A model generated the notes under the pieces. It was not told where the DNA came from, made no database searches, and worked only from the letters and a program-made list of their open reading frames with translations. The position numbers were made by a program, and so were the translations under genes. From NCBI GenBank assembly GCA_951799425.1, contig OX637398.1, positions 19,912,270-19,976,269 of the forward strand: a DNA stretch of 64,000 nucleotides, read 5' to 3'. Within the stretch, counting starts at the first letter, position 1. Each line of letters opens with the position of its first letter. The stretch is from Ilex aquifolium. Lineage: Eukaryota > Streptophyta > Magnoliopsida > Aquifoliales > Aquifoliaceae. This document shows, piece after piece, positions 35,010-46,946 of this stretch.

Positions 35010-35995
35010 ATTATTGGTAGCACTTCTTCAGGTGTTCAACATTCCATGGATGAGGCAAAACTTTTCTCTCAGAATTTTGGATTCTATAAGTGCCTGACAT
35101 CACAATCTCTATCATAGTGTATGGCCCCTCCCAGTTTAGTCCTAGCTTCCCCTCTCAAGATTCCTTAGTGGCTAGTATCACCTTCTTAAGGACCAAGTCT
35201 CCAGTTAAGAAGGAGCGAGACTTCACCCTCAAATTCTAGTACTTGGTCATCTAGTGCTTGTACTCCGCATTCCTAACCATGACTATCTCTCTCTCTCTCA
35301 TCTTCTATCAAGTCGAGGTTGATGCAGAGACCTTCTTCATTGGCGTTGGGATAATGGTGCTGGACCCTTTGTGAGTGGACCTCAATCTCGATGGGTATGA
35401 CTACTTTAGTGCCAAGGACGAGGGAGAAAGGAGTCTCGCCAGTGGGGCTTCTGGGTGTTGTCTGATATGCCCACTTCACCCTTGGGAGTTCTTCTACCTA
35501 TATTCCTTTGGCTCTCTCTAACCTAGCTTTCAGATTGCGCAAATATGATTTTTATGGTGACCTCAGCCTGTCCATTTGCTTAGGGATGAGCCGGACTAGA
35601 GTGGGGTTGTTTAATCTAAAAATTGGTGCAAAAAGCATTAAGGAGTTTGTTGTCAAATTGCTTGGCGTTGTCACTCACTATGGCATGGAGCACTCCAAAT
35701 CAACACACCATGTTCTACTAGATAAAGTTCTTTACTTTTTTGTCTGTTATCTTGGCCAAGGGCTCAGCTTCTACCCATTTTTTGAAATAGTCGATGGCTA
35801 CCACGATGAATTTACACTGGCCGCGGCTCATGGGTAGAGGGCCTAGGATGTCGATACCCCATTTGGAGAATGGACAATGGCTGATGATGGTGGTCAATTC
35901 GCCCAGTGGGACAATCTTTTTGATCAAAATATGGTTCAAATAAGGAAGTAAGACGAGATTGTATTTGGCATAGAAAGAAACGAACCTATGGAAAA
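35010..35995 (-). pseudogene. Gypsy 3 integrase
   Basis: Minus-strand text includes 'FSKWGIDILGPLPMSRGQCK' then 'FIVVAIDYFKKWVEAEPLAK' (35740-35860), 'TPRSPTGETPFSLVLGTKV' (~35400-35465) and a C-terminal 'GPYTI' tail (~35130). Typical Ty3/gypsy integrase core and tail. Broken; cut at its N-terminal side by gypsy 4. Confidence 0.8.
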
Positions 35996-37995
35996 TGACA
36001 CCAAGAAGTGGCAATCATGAAGCAAAGTTCAAGTGCCAACCTAGTGAGTTTGCAAATCTAGAAAATGACCAGTCCAGTGCTTAAGATAGTGTGCAGATGA
36101 AGGAATTTGTGCAAAACTTGAAACAGGTATTATATAATCCAAATTCTGGCATAAGACAAGATTTTGTTAATGCCAAGAATGAATTAATGGGTATCTAGAC
36201 ACCAATGTCAGAGCCAATTAATTAGAAATCAACCGCCATCTGATTAGTACTTAAAGTTGACATATTATTATGACATTTTAAGACTAATGGTACTTTAATG
36301 GAGTTTAAGTGATGTCATTTCAGGCCCTAAACTGAACAAGGACCCAAGAACAACAAGTACCACACTTGGATGCAGCACCAGTACATTAGAGCCCAAAATT
36401 GGAGAAGCCTGGAGCACAGCCAGAACGTTCGAATGCCAACTCACGTTCGAACGTCCACAATACACTGTAGCAGACTCAACTGCTGAAGAGAAGGCGTGTT
36501 GCAGTTAGGAAAGAAGACTGGAGCTCTGAAGTACTTGAGTGCACGTTCGAACGCCAACTCACGTTCGAACGTGCACTTGAGTTGATGGAAGACCAGACCA
36601 CTGCAGAGAGTTGGAACTGAACTTCATAGAAGACCACAGTGAAAGGGGTCAGAGCAAATCTGGCGTTCAAACGCCCTCAGTGCAAAAACAGAAAGAACGT
36701 TCGAACGCCAACTCACGTTCGAACGTTATCCACAGACTGGCAGCAGAGTTGTTGACTGTTCACTTGGACTTGGGCGGCAAACACTATTCTTTCACCCCCC
36801 CTGCCTCCTCCTCTTGCCTATAAATACTCCCCTTGTTGGAGAGCTAAAGAGGAGCATAGTAGGAAGTAGATAGTGATGGAGGCTTAGACTCACACTCTCA
36901 TTGTAGATTAGTTCATTTTCCTTATGAAGTCTTTATTTTAGAGATTAGTTTGGCTTTAGCCCAACATCTCTTGCTTGTTATAACAGTAGTTTTATGCTTA
37001 TGCTTATGTTTATGCTTTCATTTCTCATGCATAGAAGAGAAATAGCTCCCATCTTGGTTGAGGAAGCAACCCTCCAATCTTTGGTTGAGGAAGCCACCCT
37101 CCAAATGTGACTAGCTTTCTTCTACTTTTATTGTTCATGCATTTCACTTCCATTGCTTGAGCTTCCTTCTTTCTTAGAAGAGTGAAACTCTTCCACTTTT
37201 CTAGAGCTTGATTAAAGCCGTGAAGGGTGGAATGTGATTCACTCATTCTTTGTGGAAGATTCGCTCCGCGTTTGTTGTTACTTTATCTTTTAAAGTTCTC
37301 CACTTGGAGGGATGAGCATCACTCACTTTTCTAGCTTTACCCAAGCCATGAAGAGTGAGTAGTTTCTCATTCACTCTTTTAGTGAAAGGAGAAAGGCATG
37401 TACAAGTTATCCGAGAATCATATTTGTGCAATGTTCTTTTATGCTTAACGTTTATTTCTTCTTGTTATCGGATGATTGATTGCATCTAGCAAAGCTAAGG
37501 TACTTTGTATAATTGTGAGCTCTTTCTATGACATGGATGACTCCTGCATAGAAAGACTCATCAGTTCAAGGCAAGTACCCCGGCTAGATCCTCATGACTA
37601 CCCTTCAATCTTCCCCCTTAATGTACGAAATCATGTTCTTAATTCTCACAATCCATCTTTATCTTCCGATTAACTTGCTGTTGACACGGGAGTTAATTGA
37701 GTTATCAAGCACAATTATGACAAACCGGATAACTAACTACATGTCCAGATCCTTGCACTAAAGGGTGACTCTTTTTAATTAGCATTCATCTCCTATTTTG
37801 TTAAGAAAATCTTTCTGGAAAGAATCTTATATTCTGTCCAGCAAAACCCATATCTCGCAGCAAATCAAAAAGGTTACAATCAAAAGGTCTCTACCACTGC
37901 TTGCCTTAGAAATATCAACAAAAGTTCCCTGTGGATTCGACTCCGGACTCAAACCGGATTATTACTACAGCTTGACCGCCTGCACTTGAGTGTAT
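35996..37995 (+). repeat. 5' LTR-like region of gypsy 4
   Basis: Begins near TGACACCAAGAAGTGGC at the point where the gypsy 3 integrase stops. A TATA box (CCTATAAATACTCC) lies near 36818-36831 and 'ccctgtggattcgactccgg' (37930-37950), common near the end of Athila/Tat-type LTRs, lies at the right. It contains the ACGTTCGAACGT palindromes. Both ends are approximate. Confidence 0.5.
36424..36727 (+). promoter_or_regulatory. ACGTTCGAACGT palindrome cluster in the gypsy 4 LTR
   Basis: GTTCGAA cores occur in pairs: 36426/36444, 36544/36562 and 36698/36716, with the intervening 'cgccaactcac' conserved, plus a diverged copy at 36664. The TATA box follows about 100 bp downstream of the last pair. 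Confidence 0.7.
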
Positions 37996-37999
37996 ACAT

Positions 38000-39830
38000 T
38001 TGGATCAAGCCATCACCATCATCATAAATCAAACGGTGGAAGAAGGAAACGTCAATCCTATGATGTTCCCTATGGAAAACCAAAAGGTACCACCAATGGT
38101 ACCCAACCTAAGACCAGACCCACCATACCAAAACCATTTTAGCATGGTTCTCGATGGGGAACTTATCAAAATGTTCTCTAATTTCCAGCTAGTTAGGAAC
38201 TTGAGGGGTAGAAATGGGCTAAGAATAGCCTCTGAATTCCCAAAGAGGGGTCGTGAAAGACGAGCCATGCCTCCAATAGAACCATTAGAAGAATTTAACC
38301 CAATGCTAGGGGGCAACCTTTTGACCAATTGAAAATTTTGAAGGCCACAACAATATGGCTTTCAACAGAAACCAATTGTTTGAAATGATACAAGATCTAT
38401 ATGGTCCAGACCTTAGAAAAATTGAAAGGCCTGTGTTTTGGAAATCATATTCACCATGGGTTGAATTTGAGGAAATCCCAAGGGGTTATAAAAGTCAAGA
38501 ATTTCACCTTTTCGTTGGTGAAGAAAATCAATCAACCATTGAACACATAGGCAAATTCACTTTCGAATGTGGGGAATTTGAAAATAATAGGAATTTAAAA
38601 ATGAAATTGTTCCCACAGTCTTTGACTAAAATAGTCTTTGCCTGGTTCATAAATTTGTTTGTCAATTCAATCCAGACTTGGCAAGAAATAGAAAAATAGT
38701 TTCATGCTCAATTCTTTAAAAAAGAACCAAAAGTCTCAATGACAATCTATCGACATTAAGGCATAAATCGAATGAATCTGCAGAGCAGTACATTGGCAAG
38801 TTTAAAAAATTTAGAAACAAATGTCATGTTTACTTGCCTGAAATTGAATTGGTTAAACTAGCCCAGGGCTACTAGATATGAGATGTTGCTCAAAGAAGAG
38901 CTACAAAGGAAAAATTGTTCAATTAGAACTTATTACCAAGATTTCGATGGGGAAATTGAAATTGATGTGGCACAAATCATAGGAAAATTACTAATTGTGT
39001 GTGATGCTTTCAAAAAGATTGAGGATCCTATGAACATGCCATCTAACCATCCTTTCAAAAAGGATGAAGCCCCAATCTATCGATAGTAGTCATTTGATCT
39101 ATCTATTAATAATGCTCAATTTGATGATTTAATTAACTAGAAATTTATTTTCTTGTCTCAAGGACATAATATTCAACCAGAAAAAGATAGAAAAGAAAAA
39201 GAGTACTGCAAATGACATAATTCATTTAGACATTCAACCAAAAACTGCATTACCTTTAAAAATTGTGTGCAAGATTTAATTCAAGAAGGAATGCTTAAAT
39301 ATGCTTTAAAAGAAGAAGCCATGCTAATTTGCAAGAAAACAAGAAGATTGCCAATATGGTTGTTGGCAATGAAAGAATTGTTCCAAAAATGAGGAAGCTA
39401 GTCCACAGTAGGCTTGGTCCCAAAGAGGAAGAGTCATTGGTCATGTGCTTCAAGTGTGCCAAGGAATTGGCCAAACCAGATGCTATACCACTAGATGATG
39501 ATGTAAGAGAATTCACAGATAAGGGTCTCCAATTCAGTACTAGAGGAGAAGGGGACATTCAAATCTACAGTGGCATTGCAAAGATCCTTGATGGTGCTAA
39601 CCTAGGAATTTTCAAACTCCAAGAAAAGAGCCAACATGGGCATGGTCTTTATCATTTTCCTGAGAATCAAGGCACCTCAGGAAACATTAGTTATCAAGGC
39701 CAAGCCAAGAGGGAATGGCTACAAAAGACTTTGATGGACCATCGATGTCTACAAAAGGTGTTTGGTAGAGAATCAGAAAACAAGAACATCAGGAAAGACA
39801 AAACCAAAAAAGAAAAATGAGGTTTAAGAT
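38000..39830 (+). pseudogene. Gypsy 4 gag
   Basis: Readable pieces are an N-terminal Pro/Asn-rich stretch (38000-38330), a Retrotrans_gag area with 'STIEHIGKFTFECGEF' and 'MKLFPQSLTKIVFAWFINL' (38530-38660), and a charged tail with 'MCFKCAKELAKP' and 'VREFTDKGLQF' (~39440-39530). Typical of plant gypsy gag. Broken fossil. Confidence 0.7.
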
Positions 39831-40539
39831 CATAAAAAAAGCTAGATCCAAAACAATAAATACTCCTCTTGTCCATGATGAAAAATGGCACCATGTTCAA
39901 CATCCAAAATTTCCTACTGATGGATGGTATTAGACACTCAGTAGGACCTAAAAATGAGGAAACCGGAAGTTTGCCGCTTGGATAATTAGGTGAGATCCCA
40001 CTCCTATTGAGGCTTATCCAAATCCAGGTCCATGAAAGGGAAGAAAAATCTCACATGGACTAGGGAATAACAAAAGGAGATCAAGGAAGTCCAAACAAAG
40101 CAGGACATCCTAAATTAGAAGATTGCTGAATTGAAATAGATCTTGGATCTATCTGAAGGAGACCATAGAAGATACCAAAGAATCCATCAGGAAATGGGAA
40201 AGAAAAAGTAGAAGAAGATAAAGAAATGCTCTCCGATGAGGGAAGACATAGAGCTTCTCCCCAAAGATGGTGCAACATGCAATATGATTATGGCTCTGTC
40301 TGAGACATTTAAGTCTGAGCCAGGACAACCAAATCAATTACAAGGAGATGTAGAAAATAGCACTGAGTTAGCGACAGTCTTCACAGAATCTGTAGATGAA
40401 GTTAGACCTGAAGAGAGGTCTATAAGTGTAGAAAATGGAACCTAAGGGCAGATGAAGTGGTGTTGCATTCCTCCAAAGAGGAATTGGTCAAACATTTGAG
40501 ACACACTGTACATACTGGCCCAACTCGAATGGTTAACCA

Positions 40540-41311
40540 ATCAGCAAAATTTTGGTTGACAATGGGGTAGTGGCCAACATCTTACCTTCAAGGTTGTTGA
40601 AAGTATTAACCAAAGGAGATGAAGACCTAGTCCATACTGACATAACAATCAGTAACTTTGCTGGAGGATCATCTTCTGCAAGAGGAATCCTGCCTATACA
40701 AATCCAAGTAGCCAAAAGAAAGACCTCATCAACATTTTTTGTGAAGGATTTATCATCCAATTTCAATGCTCTCTTAGGAAGAAATTAGATACATACTAAT
40801 GACTGTGTCATCATCCTTACATCAGACATTAATCTTCCTGACAGATAGAGATAATGAAGTAAAGGGATGGAGATCCATTGGGCTGATGCTAACTCTTTCT
40901 CTGTAGATACACACAATGTGGAAGCTCAATTCTATCATAAGGGCTTGACTTCAAATATACATAACAATTGTAAAAGTCAATTCAACAAGTACATTGAAAA
41001 AAGTTTGCATCAAATATGTCATGACTAGGTCAGGCCTGGTTTCACAACTAAGGCTTGAAAACAAATAATTCAAAAAATTGATGGATAAAACTTGCAAGAG
41101 GTTTTGAAAATGGCAAGATGGCTGTCACTAATAATAAGAACATAGGAGTGAAAAATCTTCAGTCTACACCTGTGAAGCTTGATGATGTAAAGGCAGATGT
41201 TCAAGACCCTTTGGATGAAGTTAATCTAGGGGATGAAACTGAAAAAAGGCCTATCTACATCAATGCAGCACTTGGAGTGTACTTCAAGTAGAGGTTGATT
41301 GAATTGCTAAG
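40540..41311 (+). pseudogene. Gypsy 4 protease and pre-RT linker
   Basis: 'VDNGVVANILPSRLLKVL' near 40553, 'ITISNFAGGSSSARGILPIQ' near 40645-40705 and 'NFNALLGRN' near 40760 follow retropepsin order; 'VNLGDETEKRPIYINAAL' near 41220 is the usual pre-RT text. Broken fossil. Confidence 0.6.
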
Positions 41312-42620
41312 GAAATTCAAGCCACCAACCTTTTTGGGAGGGTCGGATCCGATGATAGCTGACCATTGGTTCCAACACGTGGACAAGATCTTGGAGGCTA
41401 TGAAGATCACATCCAAGGCCACCAAGATAAGACTAGCTTCATTCTAGTTGAGGGAGAGGCCCATCTATGGTGGGAATGGGCAAAGGCCTCAAAGAACATA
41501 GAGGCAATGACTTAGGGAGAGTTTCGTGAGCTTTCTATGGGCAAATATTTACCGTCGGCTGTTCGGCAAGCAAAAGCCCAGGAATTTGTGGATTTGAAGC
41601 AAGGGACTATGGCGGTGATGGAATACGTGGCTAAGTTCACTGAACTAGCACGTTTCGTCGATAATTATGTGGCCACAGACTTGGCCAAAGTGAGGAGGTT
41701 TGAGGATGGCTTGAAGTTGTCCATCCGGAGAAAGATTTTGGGACACCACCTACAAGACTTACACTCAATCGTCGAGATGACCATTGACATTGAGAGGGAA
41801 GTGGAAGACGCAAGGGGCATTTGGGAGGCGGGTGCTAAGGACAAGAAGAAGGAAGGTTAATCATATTTTTCTAGTTCGGGGAAGAAGCAGAAGACTTCTA
41901 CCCCTCAAGGGTATCAAGGACAAGGTCACGGCTATCAAGGCCAAGGCCAAGGTCAATCCTCCCAAGATGGGAGAAATTTGAGGGCCACCTACCAAGCGGG
42001 CCAGATGACTTGTTTCATATGCCACCAACCGGGCCACATGAAGCAGGATTGTCCTCAGAGGCAGGGATCCCAGAGGTATGGGGCATTTCAGTCTCAGTCA
42101 TCAGTGGGGCATCCTCAGACTTTCTTCATTCCTCCCTACCCCACCATACCAGGAAAATTAATTCCAGTTCCAAGGAGCTACACAGGCCCGCTTACTTCAC
42201 GAGCGGAGACTCTACAATCAGGCTAGATAGGCCAGGGCATGGGCCAAGGCCAAGAACAGGGCTTACAGGCCGGGACTTTGGGAACCTAGGGGCGAGTCTA
42301 CGCCATCACACCTCAGACTGAGCCGGTGGATCAGTCAGTGATTCAGGGTACATTTCTACTCTCTCACTTATAAGCAAGGGTATTATTTGATTCGGGTGAA
42401 AGATTTGGGCTTAGAGGTTGAGACCTTGGAAGAGCCATTACATGTGAGTTCTCTCATAGGAGCTAGGGTTTGCATTTATCAGATATGTCGAGAATGTGAG
42501 TTAGAGATCTCATGAATTCTACTCACTATGAACCTTAGGGTTATAGACATGTCAGAGTTTTATGTTATCCTCGGGATGGATAGGTTGGTGGCACACCAAG
42601 TCGTCGACATGGGTCTAGGT
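41312..42620 (+). pseudogene. Chromovirus gag and protease fragment
   Basis: 'KPPTFLGGSDPMIADHWFQH', 'AVRQAKAQEFVDLKQGTM', 'VMEYVAKFTELARF' and the knuckle 'CFICHQPGHMKQDC' (~42013-42054) are chromovirus (Tekay/Reina-like) gag. 'EFYVILGMDRL' near 42560 is the end of the protease. It joins gypsy 4 abruptly at 41311. Broken fossil without LTRs of its own that I can see. Confidence 0.75.
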
Positions 42621-44200
42621 CATTGCATCCATTGTGAATTGCATGTTAAATGTGTTAAATGCTACGTGCTATGTAAATTATATGCATGATTAAATGTGTA
42701 TGGAACTGAGACACTAGGGTTAGAAAACATTACCTTGGGGGTCGGGAAAGAAAGAACGGGAAGGTTCATGGTATGAGTGTCCACTAGTGGGTGGCACACA
42801 TCTTACTAGTGATGCAAAGAGAGGAAATTCTCAATGTTTTGAATTTGATCCCTAACTTTGGGATACAAATTTAGTGATCGATTGGTATCTTACATGTGTG
42901 TAAATGGAAAGTAAAGGAAGAGGACACCGAAATGGTCGAGGGGGTGGACGAAACAATAACCAACCACCACCAGCCTTTGATCAACAAGCCTTCATGGAGG
43001 CTATAGGCAAATGGACACTACCTTTGCACAAGTTAGCGCCAATGTAGGCCAAGGAGAAGCAAAACAATAGAGAAAGTTGTAGTCAAAGTGAGAAGAAAAA
43101 CAATAGAGAAAGGAAAGGATAGAGCTATTGTGGGTATTACAAGAATCATCGAGGAAATAAGTGAGCTTTCAAGTTGGTAATTTATGAACTCGTTTGACTT
43201 GTGGTTCGAATATCTCATTTACGATAATTTGAGGTTCATTTATCCCAATTACGAAATGTAAGTGGTTTATACATGATATGCATTCTTTTAATCTCTTTGC
43301 AAAGAGTACTTTATTGATATCGTCCTATTCGTATTCGAATTATGGTATCGTTTGGTTTCGAGTTTCCAAATAATATTTCATTCAATTGTTGATATTTCAT
43401 TATTCGGTCATAATTTTTGTTTGACTAATCATTACTCGTTGGGATAATTCATTTTGGTCAAAATCTTAAGACTTTTTGACTCGTGCGTGAGGTACACTCG
43501 GTGTTATATTTTAATTGTGATACATGTTCGTGGCCTTGAGGGTTGAACATGATTGTACGAAAATGCACCGAGTGATGCCTAACATGTTGTTGAGATTTAC
43601 CAAGTATTTAGTCATGAGTGATTTGAATATTCGTATAATTGAGTTCGTTGACATGTTCAATATATTTTGTGCTTCGTAAATTATCGTATTAATTTTTGTG
43701 TCATCGATTATTTATTGGATAATTGATTAATAATTTTTTCTCTCTTGGACATCGTATGTCATGTTTTAAATTACTTATAGAGCTTTCCCAAGCTCACCCC
43801 CATTTACCCTCTTAGTTGGAGGTTAAACTTGGAGTAAAATTTAGTGGAGAATCGGGTTGACTAATGAATGAAAGATTTCTGATCGGTTGTAATTTAAATT
43901 GTTATTGAGAGGTTATTTATTCATTTTTGATGTGTTTTGTGATTTCAATATTTAATGGAAATTCAGTTTATTCGTTATTGGTGTAACTAGCGCTCTGAAT
44001 ATTACTAAATGGATTGGGGTCATGACACAGATTGTTTTGGGTGTGTAAAGAATTTGACTTTATGTACTAACCCTGTTATCTTTTGAATATGAATGTGAAA
44101 TAGTATGTTACTTTACCAAATATTTATATGTGAATTTAGTGGTTATATTCAAAGTATTTGATGGTTTGTTCTTATTTAGTAAATAATGATGCTTGAATTG
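42621..44200. other. Non-coding LTR-like stretch with a short gag start (~42905-43070)
   Basis: Mostly AT-rich and non-coding. Near 42905 the plus strand reads 'ESKGRGHRNGRGGGRNNNQ' followed by 'FDQQAFMEAI', like the basic N-terminus of a chromovirus gag. 43150-44190 has LTR-like composition but no repeat partner in the window. Confidence 0.4.
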
Positions 44201-44211
44201 ATTATTGGTAG

Positions 44212-44603
44212 TGAAACTAAAGAAAATGGCACACTAGGATAATTTACATGAGATTCGTGGGGTATTTGGACAGGAACAATATGCCAGAAGAATGCGAGAT
44301 AGATTGGCAGCGGAGGCTTTGGAAAGAGTGGTACAAGCAACCCGGGAGGTGGCTCAAAACTATAGGGGGTTAACTCCGGCACAACAATGAAGACTAGTAC
44401 AACATAGATTGGATGCAGAGTTGGAAGTGGACCATCAGGCGGTTGGGATTGAGATAAATCGGGTGGTTCCTGGAGATCCAGTAGTACTAGTGCAGCTGGT
44501 GCATCCTAACCAGAACGGATGGATCCAGGCAAATCCTATAGAACCAGTGGTAGAACCAAATGTGGATTCAGACATGTCCACTGTCATAGAAGTTGGGGAT
44601 TGA
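44212..44603 (+). pseudogene. Possible small ORF upstream of gypsy 5 gag
   Basis: Reads 'GVFGQEQYARRMRDRLAAEA' then 'LERVVQATREVAQNYRG' and, from 44409, a 64-aa Val/Pro-rich frame ending VIEVGD. I do not recognise it. It is charged and helical at its start and may be an extra leader ORF of the element or chance. Confidence 0.3.
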
Positions 44604-44886
44604 GTGGTAAAAAGGTGTACCTATTTGGAAAAAATAGGATATGTACAGAGGTTTCTTTATAATATATATTTATATATGTATGTGTGTGCTACTGTGTAAA
44701 ATATACAAACCTTTCTGAGAATTATATGGTATTACTGAGGGGTATGTGTAGTGGTAATAATTTAAGTATTGCAAGTTAGTTAAGGTAGAAATCGTATAAT
44801 GGTAAAGCACGCGGAACATTTAAGTTTGATTTCTATGGTGTATAATTAAGTATTGATTATATGTTATTGGTGATTTTTTTAGAAGT

Positions 44887-46053
44887 ATGGTGAATACCAG
44901 AACTAGAAAGGGAAAGCAAGTGGGTATCTCTACGGAGAATGACATGGAGCATGAGCAAGGCCAAAATAATAATGCTGAACTTGAGCAAGGAGGGTTACAA
45001 CAACTGTACAAATGCTTGGCTACGCTTACTATGCTAATTTAGACTCTGATACCGAAATTAGATGGAACTAGGCAAAAGTTCAAGTTCAGCCAGAGCAAGT
45101 ACGAGAGGTAAAAAATGTAGGGATTCCTCCATTACCCAATATCATTGGAGTGAATGATAGGGAACAAGAGGGAAATAATCAGAGAGGGCTTGAGAATAGG
45201 TCAATGATGATTTTGAAGGAATTTATCAAGAACACCCACCATTATTTCAAGGAACTACTAAACCACTAGAAGCTGAAAAATGGTTGCGACATTTTAAAAA
45301 GGTGATGGATGCTATGGGTATAGCACAATGATATAGAGTGGGATTAGCTACGCATTTGTTTGAAGGAGAGGCTGATCATTGGTGGGATCTTATCAAAGGA
45401 AGAGAACTAGTGGAAGGCATGGTGTGGGAGAGATTTGGGATGATTGTCAAAGGTAAGTATTTTACTGAAAGTGTTAGAGATGAATTACTGTTAGATTTTC
45501 TGAATTTAAAACAAGGAGGAATTAGTGTTGCTCAATATGAGGCAAGTTTTGAAGAATTAGCCCATCATGCTGGTGAATATGTAGCTAATGAAGTTAAAAA
45601 GACAAAAAAAATTACACTTGGGTTGAATAGTACAATCACGAAAAGGATTTTTCCTTTGAAAATAAGGAATTTTAGTGAAATGGTAGAGGTGGCATACATA
45701 ATAGAGAAAGACATAAAGCCAAGAGATATTCAAAGTGAACAAATCCAACGGAGAAGTAATCAGTCATATGGACATGACAAAGGACCAATATATCATCCAT
45801 ATGCACGACCTGGTAACAATAATAATGGAGAAACATGATGAATAATGGACCAGGAGGTAATAATAACACAAGATATTGGCATACTTGTTTTCACTGTGGA
45901 AAGATTGGACATATGAAAATAAATGTCTGTAGTTACAGCAGGATTATAGGAAGAATTATTCGAGGTACCAGCAAGGTGAATGATCAAAACTACTCACAAT
46001 ACAAGGACAGAAAGCACCACAAAATCAACTTGGTAGGGATCAATAGAATCTAA
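44887..46053 (+). pseudogene. Gypsy 5 gag
   Basis: Starts MVNTRTRKGKQVG, a common chromovirus gag start. 'FEGEADHWWDLIKGRELVEG' and 'RDELLLDFLNLKQGGISVAQ' (45360-45545) form the capsid domain, and the knuckle 'CFHCGKIGHMK' lies at ~45889-45921. Broken fossil. Confidence 0.75.
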
Positions 46054-46207
46054 GGTATGGATGCATGTATCAGATGACTGCAAGTCATGATACTTAATGA
46101 TACGAGGTAAATGTTTTATCTCTGGAAGATTAAATATAGGTGTGTATAGTATGTAATGTTAGCATATGAATGCATAGTTAAGTAAATTTCGATGAAAAAA
46201 TTTCTTT
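46054..46207 (+). other. Gypsy 5 spacer between gag and polypurine tract
   Basis: About 150 bp, non-coding. Pol, which should lie here, is absent. Confidence 0.5.
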
Positions 46208-46946
46208 TAAGGTGGGTAGACTGTAATGAAATGATATTCGGAGACCATTAATCGGATCAAAAATAGTGTATGGGATTAGGGGTTCGAGTGTCGGAGAGTC
46301 AGATTGTGAATAAGGGGTTGCTAGAGTATGTGTGGGTGTTTTTGATGATGATTGGGATATTAAAAAAGGGTAGGATCTTGACTAGTGAAGTGGGAGGAAG
46401 TCGGAATGCAGATCCGGAAGAGGAAGGTTTAACGCGAATTAGAGAGTCAGGGGTGCGGGTGTGAAATTTGGAGATGAAATTAAATGCTCATTTTAATTTC
46501 AAAAATTAAGTGGATAATTTTCTATGGTATGTTTTCATATGTATGCATCAAAATTGAATTTTTGGATTTGAGGAATTTACAGAAACTGGCATTGCATGGC
46601 ATCCACTTCCAAGCAGCTGTCTGGCTACATTTGAAGGCCTTTCATCACATGCTCTCCATCTAAAAGCTTGAGGAGGTGTTAAGCACCGTTGTTGGATGGT
46701 TGGGAAGGATAGAATCAATAGAAAGAGAGAGAAAGAGAGGAGAGAAGTTTAAGACAAAAATTTTTAGTTTGAAGAACTCAAACTTTGTAGACCGGAATTC
46801 GAGCATCAAGGGGTGTGATTCTAGCCTAATTTAAGGTGCTTGGAATCTTATTAAGATGCTAACTTACTGTTTGAACACGAATTTTCATTTTAAAGTTTTT
46901 GGGTTTTAATGGGTATTGAAACGGGTTTGATTTTTGGTTTGATTTT

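Larger units (their letters stand above)
30987..35995 (-). mobile_element. Gypsy 3: Tat-lineage element on the minus strand, 5' part missing
   Basis: From left to right: 3' LTR (30987-31587), polypurine tract complement (GCCCCCC), an ORF antisense to the element (plus strand, ~32230-34850), and integrase (minus, ~35010-35995). RT, protease and gag are not seen next to it, because gypsy 4 starts at about 35996. Same lineage and layout as gypsy 2, in opposite orientation. Multiple breaks. Confidence 0.75.
35996..41311 (+). mobile_element. Gypsy 4: Ty3/gypsy element, LTR-gag-protease part
   Basis: A ~2-kb LTR-like region (35996-~37995), then gag (38000-~39830), a linker and a protease (~40540-40800) ending with the pre-RT 'VNLGDETEKRPIYINAALG' (~41220-41285). 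No RT or integrase follows in this orientation; chromovirus sequence begins at 41312. The element entered the gypsy 3 integrase. Many breaks; old. Confidence 0.65.
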